DNA from: Anadara kagoshimensis | Taxonomy: Eukaryota; Mollusca; Bivalvia; Arcoida; Arcidae | Direction of reading: 5' to 3' | Length of the DNA stretch: 64,000 bases | Assembly (NCBI GenBank): GCA_021292105.1 | Contig: CM037864.1 | Location: 44,485,816-44,549,815 of the forward strand | Part shown: piece by piece, positions 46,001 to 53,772 of the stretch | How the letters are laid out: each line of letters opens with the position of its first letter | How positions within the stretch are numbered: the stretch's first letter is position 1 | Notes under the pieces: model-generated | Database searches by the model: none | Told to the model about the DNA's origin: nothing | Seen by the model: the letters and a program-made list of their open reading frames with translations, nothing else | Position numbers and translations under genes: made by a program

Positions 46001-48524
46001 TGAAAACTTCGCCACTTGGCATTTATACCAAAATCACTTCAAGTTTTGCAATCTTGTTTGGAGAAATTATATCAATAATTATATTGTGATATGTCGCATT
46101 GGCAAGATGTTAAAATAATGCAATGTGCTCTTCTTTATCATCTTAACTTTACTCTCTTCTTTTCAAAAGCCTTTAGTGGTAATTCTAAAATACATGTATA
46201 AAGAGCTATGCAATAATAAGTAATTTACAATGTATAACAAATGTATAAGTAACTTCTGTTTTGTCTGTTCAGTCTGGACATTCGTTAATGATTTTGATTT
46301 TATGTTCCTGAGTGCTTTATTTTGCTAATACAAATGAAGGGCAATAAAAATCTGTTTGTACTAAATACAAAATCACTTTGAGTTCCACTTCAGTCTTCAG
46401 TGAACTTCTGTATTACATAAATCTGGATGTGTTTATAATGTATTTATAATTTAGAGATCCTAACTCTATGAAGACATTAGAAGTATTTGACAAGTCCGTG
46501 GATTGGTTGTTAAAGAATGAGTTTACAAATGAAGACATAGATGAAGCTAAATTAGCAGTATTCCAACAGGTCTGTGGTTCTAAATCTTTGATTTTGTATC
46601 CAGATATGAAAATATTTCCAATTGACGTAATGCCAGCCATGCCTTTTATGTTCTGACACTGGCTGCCATCACGGTACCAAAGCAGCGTCATGGCAACTAA
46701 TGACTTACTGGTGTCAGTGAGGTCATTAAATGGCACAATTCAGGCCGGCTATCCGTCAATTGTTAAGTGACATCATTTGACATGGTTTCCAAATGTATCC
46801 ATTGTTCTTGCCTTCAAAAATGGTAAATTCACAATAGCCACATGGCAAGACATTCACCATAGTTTGGATGGAATTTTGATTGAAGTTAAACAACCTTTGC
46901 TGGGATATAAACCCTGTGTACTTACTCTACAACATGTACTGTTACACTAATGTTGATGTTAATGTGAGTCAAGTGACATTAGATGATGGAAATTTATGCC
47001 CCAGTCATGATTCTATCACAAGGAGATGGAGGAATTTAGGAGCCAGGAGATAACCACTAACCTTGCGCAAATGAACTGACAAACTTTCTTACACTAGAAG
47101 CTGTCTAGGGTAGGATTTGAACCTGGCGGTGAGAAGGTCTGTGATTGCAAGCATGCCTTAGATCACTTGTCTACTGAAGCCCCCTTATGTTATTGTGAAG
47201 TTAACTTCTTATTTCTATTTTGTCCATTAGGATTGCAATACAAAAATCAATTTGAAGGAACAGTGCTATAGATCATTTCTCACTTAAACTTCCATATTTT
47301 CTAATTTTAAAGTAAAGTCATTCATCAATATTAATAATAATTTTGAAAAAAACAGTTGTAAAGAAAAATATTTTATCATTATAATTTTAAGATTAGTTAT
47401 TTACACCATTTAATGAACCATGTTGTTAATTTAAAGACTGACAAGCCTGTTGCTCCTGGTAATGCTGGACAGACATTATTTTTGAATGGTATTGATGACT
47501 TTATGAGACAGTCTATGAGAGACAAATTATTCCATGTAAACAGAGAAGAAATTATTGCCTCAGCAGAAAAGTAAGTTACTGCTCTATTGATTTGTTTATT
47601 TAAGCACCATTTTAGCTGCTTGCAGATTAAATGTATAGACGATCTTATATTGTACTACCAGTATGTTTCAGCACCCAATGTCAATATTACCAGTGTGGTA
47701 ACTCAATTGGTGGTGTGCTTGCTTGGTATGTTGGAGGTCATGAGTTCAAACCCAATTTGGGTTTGACAAAAATTTGAAAATAGGTCATGATTGTCCTTTC
47801 GCCAAGCACTTTGCATTAAGAAATGAAAGTCACAGGGTTACTAAAAATCGATTCCCCATGTTACAGAAAGTGTTGCATGTCAAAGAACCCTCCCTGCATG
47901 TTGCCCTGAATGCACTCAAAGGTCAAAGTTTCTGTCACTTCACCAATATCTGGTGATAGCTTGATATGAATCAAATATTCTTGACTGGGACAGAAAGCCC
48001 AAATCAATCAATCCATCCATCAATCAATCCATCTATCTATCCATCCATGTCAGTAGTGTCAGTGCCCAATGTCAAGTGTTTACCGGCATTTAAAATGTAA
48101 CTGCACTTTTCATGTGAAATCTTTTGTACTTTCTGCAAAATCGATGTTATATATGAGTTTGCAAGTTGTTGTTTGTCTGAAGTCTCTAAATTTATCCATT
48201 GATTCTTTGAAAAAATATGAAAACATTCTTAGGTCTTTATTATACATAAATCTATGGGAAGTGGATTTAAATGTAGCTTGTGCATTTATAAATAGTAGAA
48301 TATTTTTGTTTTTTAAAAAATAAAAATTTGAAAAACGTAAAACCGGAAATCCATATTCATTAATTTGGAAGTATAACCTGATATTTTGCCCTACTAATGT
48401 TTGATTTTTGGTTTGTAATTTCAGATATTTAGTTCCAGGAAAACAGATTAGTGCTGTATCATTTATAGGGCCAGAAAATGAACAAATTAGTCAAAATAAA
48501 GACTGGAAAATTATCAAGAGCTGA
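23125..48524 (+). CDS. PITRM1: Presequence protease, mitochondrial (26 of about 27 coding exons)
   Basis: An M16C zinc metallopeptidase that degrades cleaved presequences and other short peptides in the mitochondrial matrix. I joined 26 exons with GT-AG borders and consistent phases into 991 residues and a stop. Numbering from the first whole codon, the inverted zinc motif HILEH gives His85, Glu88 and His89, and the distal ligand is Glu186 (VVYNEMKG). Both sit exactly 19 below the human numbering as I recall it (104/107/108 and 205). The substrate-side Arg/Tyr region REKGGAYG is in exon 24. Two M16 halves are joined by a charged helical linker (exons 14-15). The Gly/Ser-rich insertion of the human C-terminal half is absent around exons 21-22, which largely explains the shorter length. 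The first exon, with start codon and targeting peptide, is not identified. No frameshift or stop was found. Exons: 23125-23227, 23814-23920, 24894-25045, 28833-28947, 29436-29532, 30710-30870, 31467-31593, 32216-32304, 32845-32973, 33523-33636, 34537-34633, 35221-35355, 35930-36068, 37029-37145, 38253-38382, 40330-40450, 41202-41278, 41809-41974, 42688-42794, 43538-43646, 44565-44677, 45401-45454, 45907-45975, 46455-46569, 47437-47570, 48425-48524. Confidence 0.96.
23399..23600 (-). mobile_element. tRNA-derived SINE, copy 2, tail missing
   Basis: Minus strand: ccactgtggtagtttagttg, gcagag, B box caggttcaaatcctgaag, then actgttcttttgtcaagcac. Located in PITRM1 intron 2. Confidence 0.8.
23814..23920 (+). 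CDS. PITRM1: PITRM1 exon 3
   Basis: Acceptor catattag, donor caa|gtaaga. Encodes first strands of the M16 fold ([30 protein letters not shown]). Ends in phase 2. Confidence 0.95.
24603..24795 (+). repeat. Dispersed family R1, copy 5
   Basis: Located in PITRM1 intron 3. Carries ctaaacaagaggtgcttacc, ttccggagcacccagcctca, tgacttgtcagtttcaaag and a tail ending tatgtttgttttttatta. Confidence 0.85.
24894..25045 (+). CDS. PITRM1: PITRM1 exon 4 (zinc-binding site)
   Basis: Acceptor tatttacag, donor acag|gtagct. Contains [12 protein letters not shown] with the two zinc-ligand histidines and the catalytic glutamate, then [20 protein letters not shown]. Ends in phase 1. Confidence 0.97.
25113..25190 (+). 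repeat. (ATTC)n microsatellite
   Basis: About 15 uninterrupted attc units preceded by variant cgttcgtacgttc units, inside PITRM1 intron 4. Confidence 0.95.
27240..28130 (+). repeat. Compound (GAT)n array
   Basis: Runs of gat/atg triplets interrupted by recurring longer phrases (gacattcagttctgctgctg; tgacatgaggagatatgatg), so the array also has a higher-order pattern. It lies in PITRM1 intron 4. Translated Asp or His/Ile strings in this region are repeat shadows. Confidence 0.93.
28833..28947 (+). CDS. PITRM1: PITRM1 exon 5
   Basis: Acceptor ttatttag, donor ttctg|gtaaga. Encodes [20 protein letters not shown] and [14 protein letters not shown]. The split codon at the end joins to TGC (Cys) before QEGW; I recall Trp there in the human protein. 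Confidence 0.94.
29060..29260 (+). repeat. Dispersed repeat fragment with tgtctgtctg head
   Basis: Carries gtctgtctgtttgtctgtc, then text similar to the elements at 34140 and (minus strand) 49620: 'caaatgattttgtttcaaactt' type phrases. A fragment in intron 5. Confidence 0.45.
29436..29532 (+). CDS. PITRM1: PITRM1 exon 6 (third zinc ligand)
   Basis: Acceptor tttttttttag, donor gttttt|gtaagt. Encodes [20 protein letters not shown] and [11 protein letters not shown], whose Glu186 is the distal zinc ligand of the M16C site. Confidence 0.96.
30025..30366 (-). mobile_element. tRNA-derived SINE, copy 3, near full length
   Basis: On the minus strand it starts ccactgtggtagcttagttgg (A-box-like) with a B box near 30310, then ctgttctttcaccaagcact and a tail ending in the left part of the interval. 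It closely matches 56149-56484. Located in PITRM1 intron 6. Confidence 0.85.
30710..30870 (+). CDS. PITRM1: PITRM1 exon 7
   Basis: Acceptor tacttttag, donor gctaa|gtaagt. Encodes [37 protein letters not shown], strongly typical of presequence proteases. Confidence 0.97.
31186..31372 (-). mobile_element. Second SINE-like family, copy 1
   Basis: Shares aaccactaacctt..gcaa and ctgacaaactttctcacacta with 46983-47187 and, more briefly, 22245-22265. On the minus strand it contains aggatcgaatcctac, a B-box-like motif. Located in PITRM1 intron 7. Confidence 0.55.
31467..31593 (+). CDS. PITRM1: PITRM1 exon 8
   Basis: Acceptor tttttacag, donor aaacca|gtatgt. Encodes [16 protein letters not shown] and the start of the second M16 subdomain. 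Confidence 0.95.
32216..32304 (+). CDS. PITRM1: PITRM1 exon 9
   Basis: Acceptor gttttcag, donor tctga|gtatgt. Encodes [20 protein letters not shown] and SVNFLLS. Ends in phase 2. Confidence 0.95.
32845..32973 (+). CDS. PITRM1: PITRM1 exon 10
   Basis: Acceptor ttttttatag, donor aactgg|gtaaat. Encodes [20 protein letters not shown] and [20 protein letters not shown]. The exon's last 25 bases with the donor are repeated twice in the following intron (see 32951-33200). Confidence 0.95.
32951..33200 (+). repeat. Exon 10 end plus donor, three tandem copies
   Basis: The string (c)agactttgcaccagtaactgg, gtaaataata recurs with changes ending at 33074 and 33190, each followed by aaat.tggtacattacacccc-type text. 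Spacing is 101 and 116 bp. Confidence 0.88.
33215..33416 (-). mobile_element. tRNA-derived SINE, copy 4, tail missing
   Basis: On the minus strand: ccactgcggtagcttagtttg, B-box-like gggttcgagccctgac, ctgttctttcgccaagcact. The tail half is missing. Located in PITRM1 intron 10. Confidence 0.8.
33523..33636 (+). CDS. PITRM1: PITRM1 exon 11
   Basis: Acceptor cattaaag, donor atcaa|gtaagt. Encodes [17 protein letters not shown] and [15 protein letters not shown]. Confidence 0.95.
33657..33825. mobile_element. MITE-B, copy 1
   Basis: Terminal inverted repeats of about 30 bp: acagtccaacctgccttaaa at left, and tttatagacaggtttgactgt at right. The interior repeats taaaggccac. Two further copies lie in later PITRM1 introns (41603, 45041). 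No coding capacity. Confidence 0.85.
34140..34410 (+). mobile_element. Dispersed non-coding repeat with ccctgtctgtctg head
   Basis: Begins agggggtatagaggaatcac, then ccctgtctgtctgtttgtcc, continues with gggtcaaggtcaagaggtca and ends in a poly-G run. The minus strand of 49372-49620 matches the first part. Located in PITRM1 intron 11. Confidence 0.65.
34537..34633 (+). CDS. PITRM1: PITRM1 exon 12
   Basis: Acceptor cattttacag, donor agtatg|gtaggt. Encodes [20 protein letters not shown] and [12 protein letters not shown]. Confidence 0.96.
35221..35355 (+). CDS. PITRM1: PITRM1 exon 13
   Basis: Acceptor ggttttttag, donor ttcaag|gtatgt. Encodes [19 protein letters not shown] and the helix [14 protein letters not shown]. 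Phase 0 at both ends. Confidence 0.96.
35930..36068 (+). CDS. PITRM1: PITRM1 exon 14 (linker start)
   Basis: Acceptor ttcatttag, donor agag|gtaaga. Encodes [20 protein letters not shown] followed by a Lys/Glu-rich helical stretch that links the two halves of the protease. Confidence 0.95.
36069..37028 (+). other. PITRM1 intron 14, nothing recognised
   Basis: AT-rich intron without a repeat I can assign. The end carries a short duplicated phrase (ttgttt/ag..aggcacaatgt.tt) near 36978-37018. Confidence 0.6.
37029..37145 (+). CDS. PITRM1: PITRM1 exon 15 (linker end)
   Basis: Acceptor tattttccag, donor gaag|gtaaaa. Encodes [20 protein letters not shown] and an acidic tail [15 protein letters not shown] is typical of this linker in the family. 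Confidence 0.94.
37530..38225. repeat. SINE-like sequence with a diverged tandem duplication of about 300 bp
   Basis: A tRNA-like head on the minus strand (gggtagctcagttggtagag, 37575-37600). The segments 37671-37925 and 37979-38225 share gtaaggtgtttt.cca, tttcctc.ncatcca, ttgatataagtgaa-type tail, aaaacaccat and the AT-rich text tagtatgctatttgg. Located in PITRM1 intron 15. Confidence 0.65.
38253..38382 (+). CDS. PITRM1: PITRM1 exon 16
   Basis: Acceptor tatatttccag after an (at)n run, donor actaa|gtaagt. Encodes [19 protein letters not shown] and [17 protein letters not shown], the start of the C-terminal M16 half. Confidence 0.96.
38518..39143 (+). repeat. 37-bp minisatellite, about 17 units
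   Basis: Unit taacgacattactaaggctt, agttcaaatcctacttc, nearly identical between copies. Each unit contains agttcaaatcc, which resembles a Pol III B box, and the array runs into SINE-like text (gttttctctgggtacatcag at about 39190). Located in PITRM1 intron 16. Confidence 0.95.
39593..39847. mobile_element. MITE-C, copy with near-perfect terminal inverted repeats
   Basis: The left end ccctgtttcacaatcattcc continues ttagctaagattttccttaa; the right end is its reverse complement, over roughly 45 bp. About 255 bp long, with an AT-rich centre (aatttaaggtgtcattttt). Located in PITRM1 intron 16. A diverged relative lies at 13500-13805. Confidence 0.9.
40330..40450 (+). CDS. PITRM1: PITRM1 exon 17
   Basis: Acceptor ctttctcag, donor gaacag|gtaagt. 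Encodes [20 protein letters not shown] and [15 protein letters not shown]. The last 40 or so bases and the donor are duplicated directly downstream, creating a second possible donor at 40499. Confidence 0.95.
40451..40498 (+). other. Possible alternative extension of PITRM1 exon 17
   Basis: A 48-bp tandem copy of the exon 17 end: ctcgtcacatcataca, then a run of a's, then atgtatatgaacag|gt. If the second donor (gtcaat) were used, 16 in-frame codons ending VYEQ would be added without a stop. The second donor is weaker than the first (gtaagt). Confidence 0.5.
40622..40946 (+). repeat. 32-bp minisatellite, about 10 units
   Basis: Unit tgtttcaatcacttctaatt, gtaagcctcctc. The first eight units are nearly identical and the last two carry changes (cgcttttaattg). 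Located in PITRM1 intron 17. Confidence 0.95.
41202..41278 (+). CDS. PITRM1: PITRM1 exon 18
   Basis: Acceptor tatttttag, donor aacac|gtaaga. Encodes [20 protein letters not shown] and MQIFNT. Ends in phase 2. Confidence 0.96.
41581..41602 (+). repeat. (CA)n microsatellite
   Basis: About 11 ca units immediately left of MITE-B copy 2. Confidence 0.9.
41603..41788. mobile_element. MITE-B, copy 2
   Basis: Left agtcaaacttgtctataaag and right ttcaggttagactgtat ends, with taaaggccacc inside. Inverted relative to copy 1. Located in PITRM1 intron 18, ending 20 bp before the exon 19 acceptor. Confidence 0.85.
41809..41974 (+). CDS. PITRM1: PITRM1 exon 19
   Basis: Acceptor gtttttcag, donor acacag|gtatgt. 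Encodes [37 protein letters not shown] and [10 protein letters not shown]. Confidence 0.96.
42688..42794 (+). CDS. PITRM1: PITRM1 exon 20
   Basis: Acceptor ttttacaacag, donor ttaag|gtattt (weak). Encodes [20 protein letters not shown] and a helix ending LLNKNNL. Confidence 0.93.
42795..43537 (+). other. PITRM1 intron 20, nothing recognised
   Basis: AT-rich intron with no assignable repeat. Confidence 0.55.
43538..43646 (+). CDS. PITRM1: PITRM1 exon 21
   Basis: Acceptor tttgtatag, donor actaca|gtaagt. Encodes [20 protein letters not shown] and [10 protein letters not shown]. It joins straight to exon 22 without the Gly/Ser-rich insertion of vertebrate PITRM1. Confidence 0.95.
43647..44564 (+). 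other. PITRM1 intron 21, nothing recognised
   Basis: AT-rich intron. Short open frames are without support. Confidence 0.55.
44565..44677 (+). CDS. PITRM1: PITRM1 exon 22
   Basis: Acceptor tttacatttcag, donor catc|gtaagt. Encodes [20 protein letters not shown] and [23 protein letters not shown] is a family signature. Confidence 0.97.
45041..45212. mobile_element. MITE-B, copy 3, diverged
   Basis: Left atacagttgggcctgccctg and right ggacaggtctgaca ends match copies 1 and 2; the interior is more diverged. Located in PITRM1 intron 22. Confidence 0.7.
45401..45454 (+). CDS. PITRM1: PITRM1 exon 23 (54 bp)
   Basis: Acceptor ttgatttcag, donor ataag|gtaatt. Encodes [17 protein letters not shown]; ends mid-codon with the Arg of REKGGAYG. 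Confidence 0.95.
45907..45975 (+). CDS. PITRM1: PITRM1 exon 24 (substrate-binding Arg/Tyr)
   Basis: Acceptor ttttttacag, donor atatag|gtaagt. Encodes [20 protein letters not shown]. The R...GGAYG motif supplies the Arg/Tyr pair conserved in M16 peptidases for substrate binding. Confidence 0.97.
46455..46569 (+). CDS. PITRM1: PITRM1 exon 25
   Basis: Acceptor aatttag, donor caacag|gtctgt (unusual at +3). Encodes [19 protein letters not shown] and [12 protein letters not shown]. If the intron were kept, the frame would run 29 more codons to a stop. Confidence 0.94.
46983..47187 (-). mobile_element. Second SINE-like family, copy 2
   Basis: Shares aaccactaaccttgcgcaa, ctgacaaactttcttacact and a minus-strand aggttcaaatcctacc (B-box-like) with 31186-31372. 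Located in PITRM1 intron 25. Confidence 0.6.
47437..47570 (+). CDS. PITRM1: PITRM1 exon 26
   Basis: Acceptor aatttaaag, donor gaaaa|gtaagt. Encodes [20 protein letters not shown] and [19 protein letters not shown]. Confidence 0.96.
47690..48055 (+). mobile_element. tRNA-derived SINE, copy 5, with (atcc/atca)n tail
   Basis: Head tggaggtcatgagttcaaac (B-box-like), then tcctttcgccaagcact, aaagtcacagggt, tgccctgaatgcactc, and a tail ending aatcaatcaatccatccatc. Located in PITRM1 intron 26. Confidence 0.8.
48425..48524 (+). CDS. PITRM1: PITRM1 exon 27 (last exon, coding part)
   Basis: Acceptor gtaatttcag. Encodes [20 protein letters not shown] and ends KDWKIIKS at TGA (48522-48524). GPEN near the C-terminus is conserved in the family. 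Confidence 0.97.
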
Positions 48525-49292
48525 TAAGATAAAAATGTGGTTAATCTAATTAATGCTATTGATGACTTGAAAGTATTCAAGGAAGACTGGTGTTCAGTGT
48601 GATATTGCCTTTCCAAATTTAGAATATACATGTATATATATATGCTGTTGATATACGGTTAGTTTAACTGAAATTACATGTATATCATTTTTGATGATCT
48701 TTTCATAGTTTAAAATCTTTTGTCAAACAAGTTGATAGAACAACTTAACGGTGTACCCACCATCATTTAATTACTTCCATTTTTGTCTCACAGACAAAAG
48801 AGTTCAAACAAGGGGGACAAATGCTGTATGCCAATTCAAGGTATTGCCAAAGTGCTAATAGTATTACTGATCTTAATGTGAAGTGTGGAGTGATTGAATT
48901 GTGTAGTCAATATGATGCTCAAGTCCTATTGATACCACAGAAGGTGTTAAGTGTGAAGTGATAGTATTAAATATAATTGACTAGTTAAAAGTGAAGTTTT
49001 TAAAAGACTTAGTGTTATAGACAAACAACATTGACCTGTCCATTTGACCTTTCATTAGGAGTATTCATATAGAAGGGTCTACCCAATACATGGGTGATGT
49101 TAGGATTAGCAGGTAATTATAAAACTATTGTTCTCGTTATGTAGAAGAAACAGATACATGTGTTCTCTATACATAAATCCACTAGTTTGTGATAAATATT
49201 TAAGTTAAAGGTCAAGTGGAAAGATCAATGTTGTTTACCTATAGTTGTGATATTATTGTGATTATATTGTCATAACTGGATTTTGTAATAAA
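48525..49292 (+). other. Probable PITRM1 3' UTR with candidate poly(A) signal
   Basis: No open frame after the stop. A clean AATAAA lies at 49287-49292, after a MITE-A copy. If used, the 3' UTR would contain that MITE. Other weaker signals cannot be excluded. Confidence 0.4.
49017..49243. mobile_element. MITE-A, copy 1
   Basis: Inverted ends: tagacaaacaacattgacct at left and gatcaatgttgtttaccta at right. The interior matches 62509-62757 (ggattagcaggtaattat). Lies in the presumed PITRM1 3' UTR. Confidence 0.85.
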
Positions 49293-49371
49293 CTATTGAA
49301 TCTAACATATCATGTATATTACTTAATATATCACTTGACACATTTTCTTGGCATTATTACTGGTATGATCT

Positions 49372-49620
49372 GTCAACAAAGTAAACTAGAACTGTCTCTT
49401 CAGAGCCAAATACCCCCTGCCCCCAACATGTTTTCCCGTGACCTAGGCATTTACACGATGATCTTGGTTCAAGGTCATGACACACCTTTAGACCATGAAG
49501 ATTGTTCATGTGAAGTTTTATAACCATCGCTCAAAGTAGCTTTGAGATATGGCCTGGACACAATTTTACATGATTGGACAGAGAGGTGGACAGGATTCCT
49601 ATATACCCCCCCCCCCCTCT
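49372..49620 (-). mobile_element. Dispersed non-coding repeat, second copy, minus orientation
   Basis: On the minus strand it begins with a G run, tatataggaatcctgtcc and acctctctgtccaatcat, matching 34140 onward, and continues with ggtcatg..ggtca-type text. Confidence 0.65.
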
Positions 49621-49639
49621 AACAAATAACATTAAACAA

Positions 49640-52120
49640 ATATGCATGGTACAAATGATAGCATTACTTGACACTGTAGCATTATTGGGCAATGTAGTTT
49701 AATGATATTACATCACATGTAGATGAATAAACAATACTTGGCAATGTAGCTAAATAGGAAAACTTGGGAATGTATTTAAATCCTTCTACTTGACAATATA
49801 GCCAATTAACATATCATTGTAGCTGAAAAACAGTACTAGGCAATGTAGTTGAATAACATTAATAGGCAATGTAACTAAAAATCATTATTAGGCCATTTTG
49901 CCAAATAACATTACTGAACTAAATGTTACTAGGTAATGTAGCTAAGTAACATTTCTTGGCAATACAGCTAAATATTTCTTGGCAATGCAGCTGAGTAACT
50001 TTACTTTGCAATGTAGTTGAATTACATTACATGGCAATATAGCTGAATGACATCACTTGACATTGTAACTGAATTAAATTGTATGGAAATGTAGCTAAGT
50101 AAAATAACTGGGCAATGTAGCTGACTAACATTACATGTCAATGAAGCTGAATTACACCACATGGCAAGGTAGCTAGGTAACATTACTTATGAATGTAGTT
50201 TAGAAAATATTACTTGGCAATATAGCTGAGTAACATTACTAGGCAATGAAGCTGAATCATGTACTGAGTAACATTACATCACTTGGCAATATAGCTGAGT
50301 AACATTACTTGGCAATGTATTTGAGTTGTAGCTGAGTAAATTAACTGGGCAATGTAGCTGAATAACATTACATGTCAATGAACCTGAATTACATCACATG
50401 GCAATGTAGCTAAGTAACATTATTTGGCAATGAAGTTTAGTAAACATTACTAGCCAATCTATCTAAGTAACATGACTTGGCAATGTCTTTGAGTAACATT
50501 ACTTGGCAATTTATTTGAGTAATATTACTTGACAATGTACATGATGTAGTTGATTAACATTACTATGCAATGTAGCTGAATAACATTAGGCAATGAAGCT
50601 GAATCATGTAGCTGAGCAATATAACATTACTTGGCAATGTATTTGAGTAACATTACTTGGCAATGTATTTGAGTAACATTACTTGGCAATGTAGCTGAGT
50701 AACATAACTTTGCAATGTAGTTAAATGGTAGCTAAGTAAGATAACTGGGCAATGTAGCTGAGTAACATTTCATGTCAATGAAGCTGAATTGCATCACATG
50801 GCATTGTAGTTTAGTAAACGTTGCTCAGTAAAGTAATTGAGTAACATTACTAGGCATTGTAGCTGAATTATGTAGCAGAGTAAATATATTTGAGTAATAT
50901 TACTTTGCAAAGTAGTTTAGTAACATTACTAGGGAGTGTAGCTGATAACATCACTTGGCAATGTAGTTAAATAACTTTACTTGGCAATGTAGTTGTAACA
51001 TTTCAATGCAATGAAGCTGAATAACATTACTAAGAAATGTAGTTGAGTAACATTACTTAGCAATGTAGCTGAGTAACATTACTAGGCAATGTAGTTGAGT
51101 AACATTACTAAGCAAAGTAGCTGATAACATCACTTGGCAAAGTTTTTGAATAACATTACTTGGCAATGTAGTTGAGTAACATTACTAAGCAAAGTAGCTG
51201 ATAACATCACTTGGCAAAGTTTTTGAATAACATTACTTGGCAATGTAGTTGAGTAACATTACTAAGCAAAGTAGCTGATAACATCACTTGGCAAAGTTTT
51301 TGAATAACATTACTTGGCAATGTAGTTGTAACATTTCTAGGCAATGAAGCTGAATAACATTACTAGGCAATGTAGCTGAGTAACATCACCAGGCAATGTA
51401 GCTGAATTGTGTAGCTAAGTAACGTTACATCACTTGGCAATGTATTTGAGTTACATCACTTGGCAATGTAGTTGAGTAACATTACTAGGTAATGTAGCTG
51501 AGTAACATAACTTGGCAATGTAGTTGAAAATAACTTGGCAATGTAGTTGAGTAACATCACTAGGCAATGTAGCTGAGTAACATCAATTGGTAACGTAGCT
51601 GAGTAACATAACTTGGCAATGTAGTTGAGTAACATCACTAGGCAATGTAGCTGAGTAACATCTATTGGTAATGTAGCTGAGTAACATTACTTGGCATTGT
51701 AGCTGAGTAACATTAGTAGACAATATAGCTAAGTTACATTACTAGGCAATGTAGCTGAGTAACATTACATCACTTGGCAATGTAGCTGAGTAACATTACT
51801 TGGCAATGAAGTTGTGTAACATTACTAGGCAATGTAGCTGAATAACTTTGTAATGTAGTTGAATAACATTACTTGGCACTCTAGTTGAGTAACATTACTA
51901 GGCAATGTAGCTGAGTAACATTACTTGGCAATGTAGTTGAATACCATTAATAGGCAAAGTAGCTAAGTAACATTACATCACTTGGCAATGTAGTTGAGTA
52001 ACATTACTTGGCAATGTAGTTGAGTAACATCACTAGGCAATGTAGCTGGGTAACATAACCTGACAATGTAGCTGAGTAACATTACTTAGCAATGTAGCTT
52101 AATATTATTACTAGGCAACA
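49640..52120 (+). repeat. 2.5-kb minisatellite, unit about 25 bp, diverged
   Basis: Roughly 100 units close to ggcaatgtagctgagtaaca, ttact, with frequent substitutions (ttgggc, gttga, catcac) and small indels. A better preserved higher-order repeat of about 72 bp occurs three times near 51110-51310 (actaagcaaagtagctgata). Confidence 0.92.
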
Positions 52121-52384
52121 CAGGGAATTAAATCATATAATTTTTATTAAAATAATATAATCTCAAATTAACTGACACTTGAAAATTTTAATTACATCAA
52201 CATTTGCACATATACATCACAAGAACATTACATAAACATCATTTTTTAGCACAATGAAATTGTAAGCAAACAATCTTTAGCTGAGCTAAAATACTGTAAA
52301 AGGAAACAAATTGCAAAAACGAAAAAAAACCAGGCTAGTTATCTATATGCCATAGAGTGAGAAGGGCTACAATTACACACTAGA
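52121..52384. other. Non-coding spacer
   Basis: AT-rich DNA between the minisatellite and the nested inverted repeats. Nothing recognised. Confidence 0.5.
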
Positions 52385-52758
52385 AGGGGGTTACTGGAAT
52401 AATAGCGAATAGTTAGACACATTCCGTAATCTTAGCGAAAATCCGAAATGTTTAGACCAAATCAGGAATAATCTAAAATCCAGAGTTTTTAGACCATATC
52501 CGTTATAATTAGACAAAATCCGAAATCAACGGTCAAAATGCGGAATAATTAGAAGGTGTCTTCCCACTTAGCCAACATTTTAAAATTTCATATTCCCACT
52601 TAGCCAACATTGTTAAATAAACATTTAAGATTTCACCTGGAGAGTTTTTGCTATAGTTTTTTTCAGCAAAATTGTTTTGTGGTGCTGAATATTTTAAGTA
52701 GAATATCAATCTACAATTAGTTCAAAATTAAATAATTATCATAAAGTTAATGTTAACA

Positions 52759-52803
52759 ATAAAATAAAATAAAATAAAATAAAATAAAATAAAATAAAAT
52801 AAG
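52759..52803 (+). repeat. (AAAAT)n microsatellite
   Basis: About nine aaaat units followed by aag/aat-rich text, inside the nested inverted repeats. Confidence 0.9.
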
Positions 52804-53745
52804 AAAGAAAGAAATATTTGAAATAAATAAAAAATATTTGAAGTGAATAAAAAATAAATATTTGAAATAAATAAATAAATGTTTTTAATGGTGAACATTT
52901 TATTAAATATGTTTGTCTAGAGGTTTGGTCAATTTATTTTATTTAGAGATTTCTATTTTTTTTCATTAATTGAAATATGCACATTTGCCTGTTTCATTAG
53001 GTTAAACAATTAAAAAGTTAACGATTGATACAATAAAACTTTTTTATTATTATTCTTTCTTAAATATTATAATAGCTTTGTTGTGAATATTTTTCTCTAA
53101 AAACTTGAATTCATTGCACAGTGGGCACAGGACATTTGAGAGAAAATTTAAAAACTGATAGTGGACATTTGAGCGACGACTTTAGTGGACATTTGAGTGA
53201 CAGATTTTAAACATTTCCTGTATTTTACGATGGACATTTGAGCGACAGTTTAAATCTACTTTCTGCTCCAGTATGAAGAACAGAGAGAGAAAAAGCTTAA
53301 TATTTGCGAGAATTTTAACAGGAATAGCAAATAGTGAAGTCGATCGCAACAGATCTACATGTACCCTAGAATTTAAATATCAGACTAGAAAAGATATGTT
53401 ATTTTACATTAAACTGTATCCTGTAAATTTTACCAAGTTTTAACAGTGTTATAAAATGTAGTGCTAGACTGTTAATAGATTTTATAAATTTTTAATATGG
53501 TGTTTTTCAAAAACTTTATCTCTGCTCAAAATCCTACATCCACATCTACAATTGAAAGAAGAGGACAAGAAAAATGTCGCTCAAATGTCTACCATATATT
53601 TGGAATTTCGTTCAAATGGGTTAAATTTTTTCGCTCAAATGTCTATTACTTCGTCACTCAAATGCCCATTTATTTTTGCTCTTTTGTCCTATGCTTTCGC
53701 TCAAATGTCCAACGCCACCTAAAACTTTAAACTCCTTAACACAAA

Positions 53746-53772
53746 CAACAGAGAGAGAGAGAGAGAGAGAGG
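53746..53772 (+). repeat. (GA)n microsatellite
   Basis: About 12 ga units just after the right inner arm. Confidence 0.9.
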
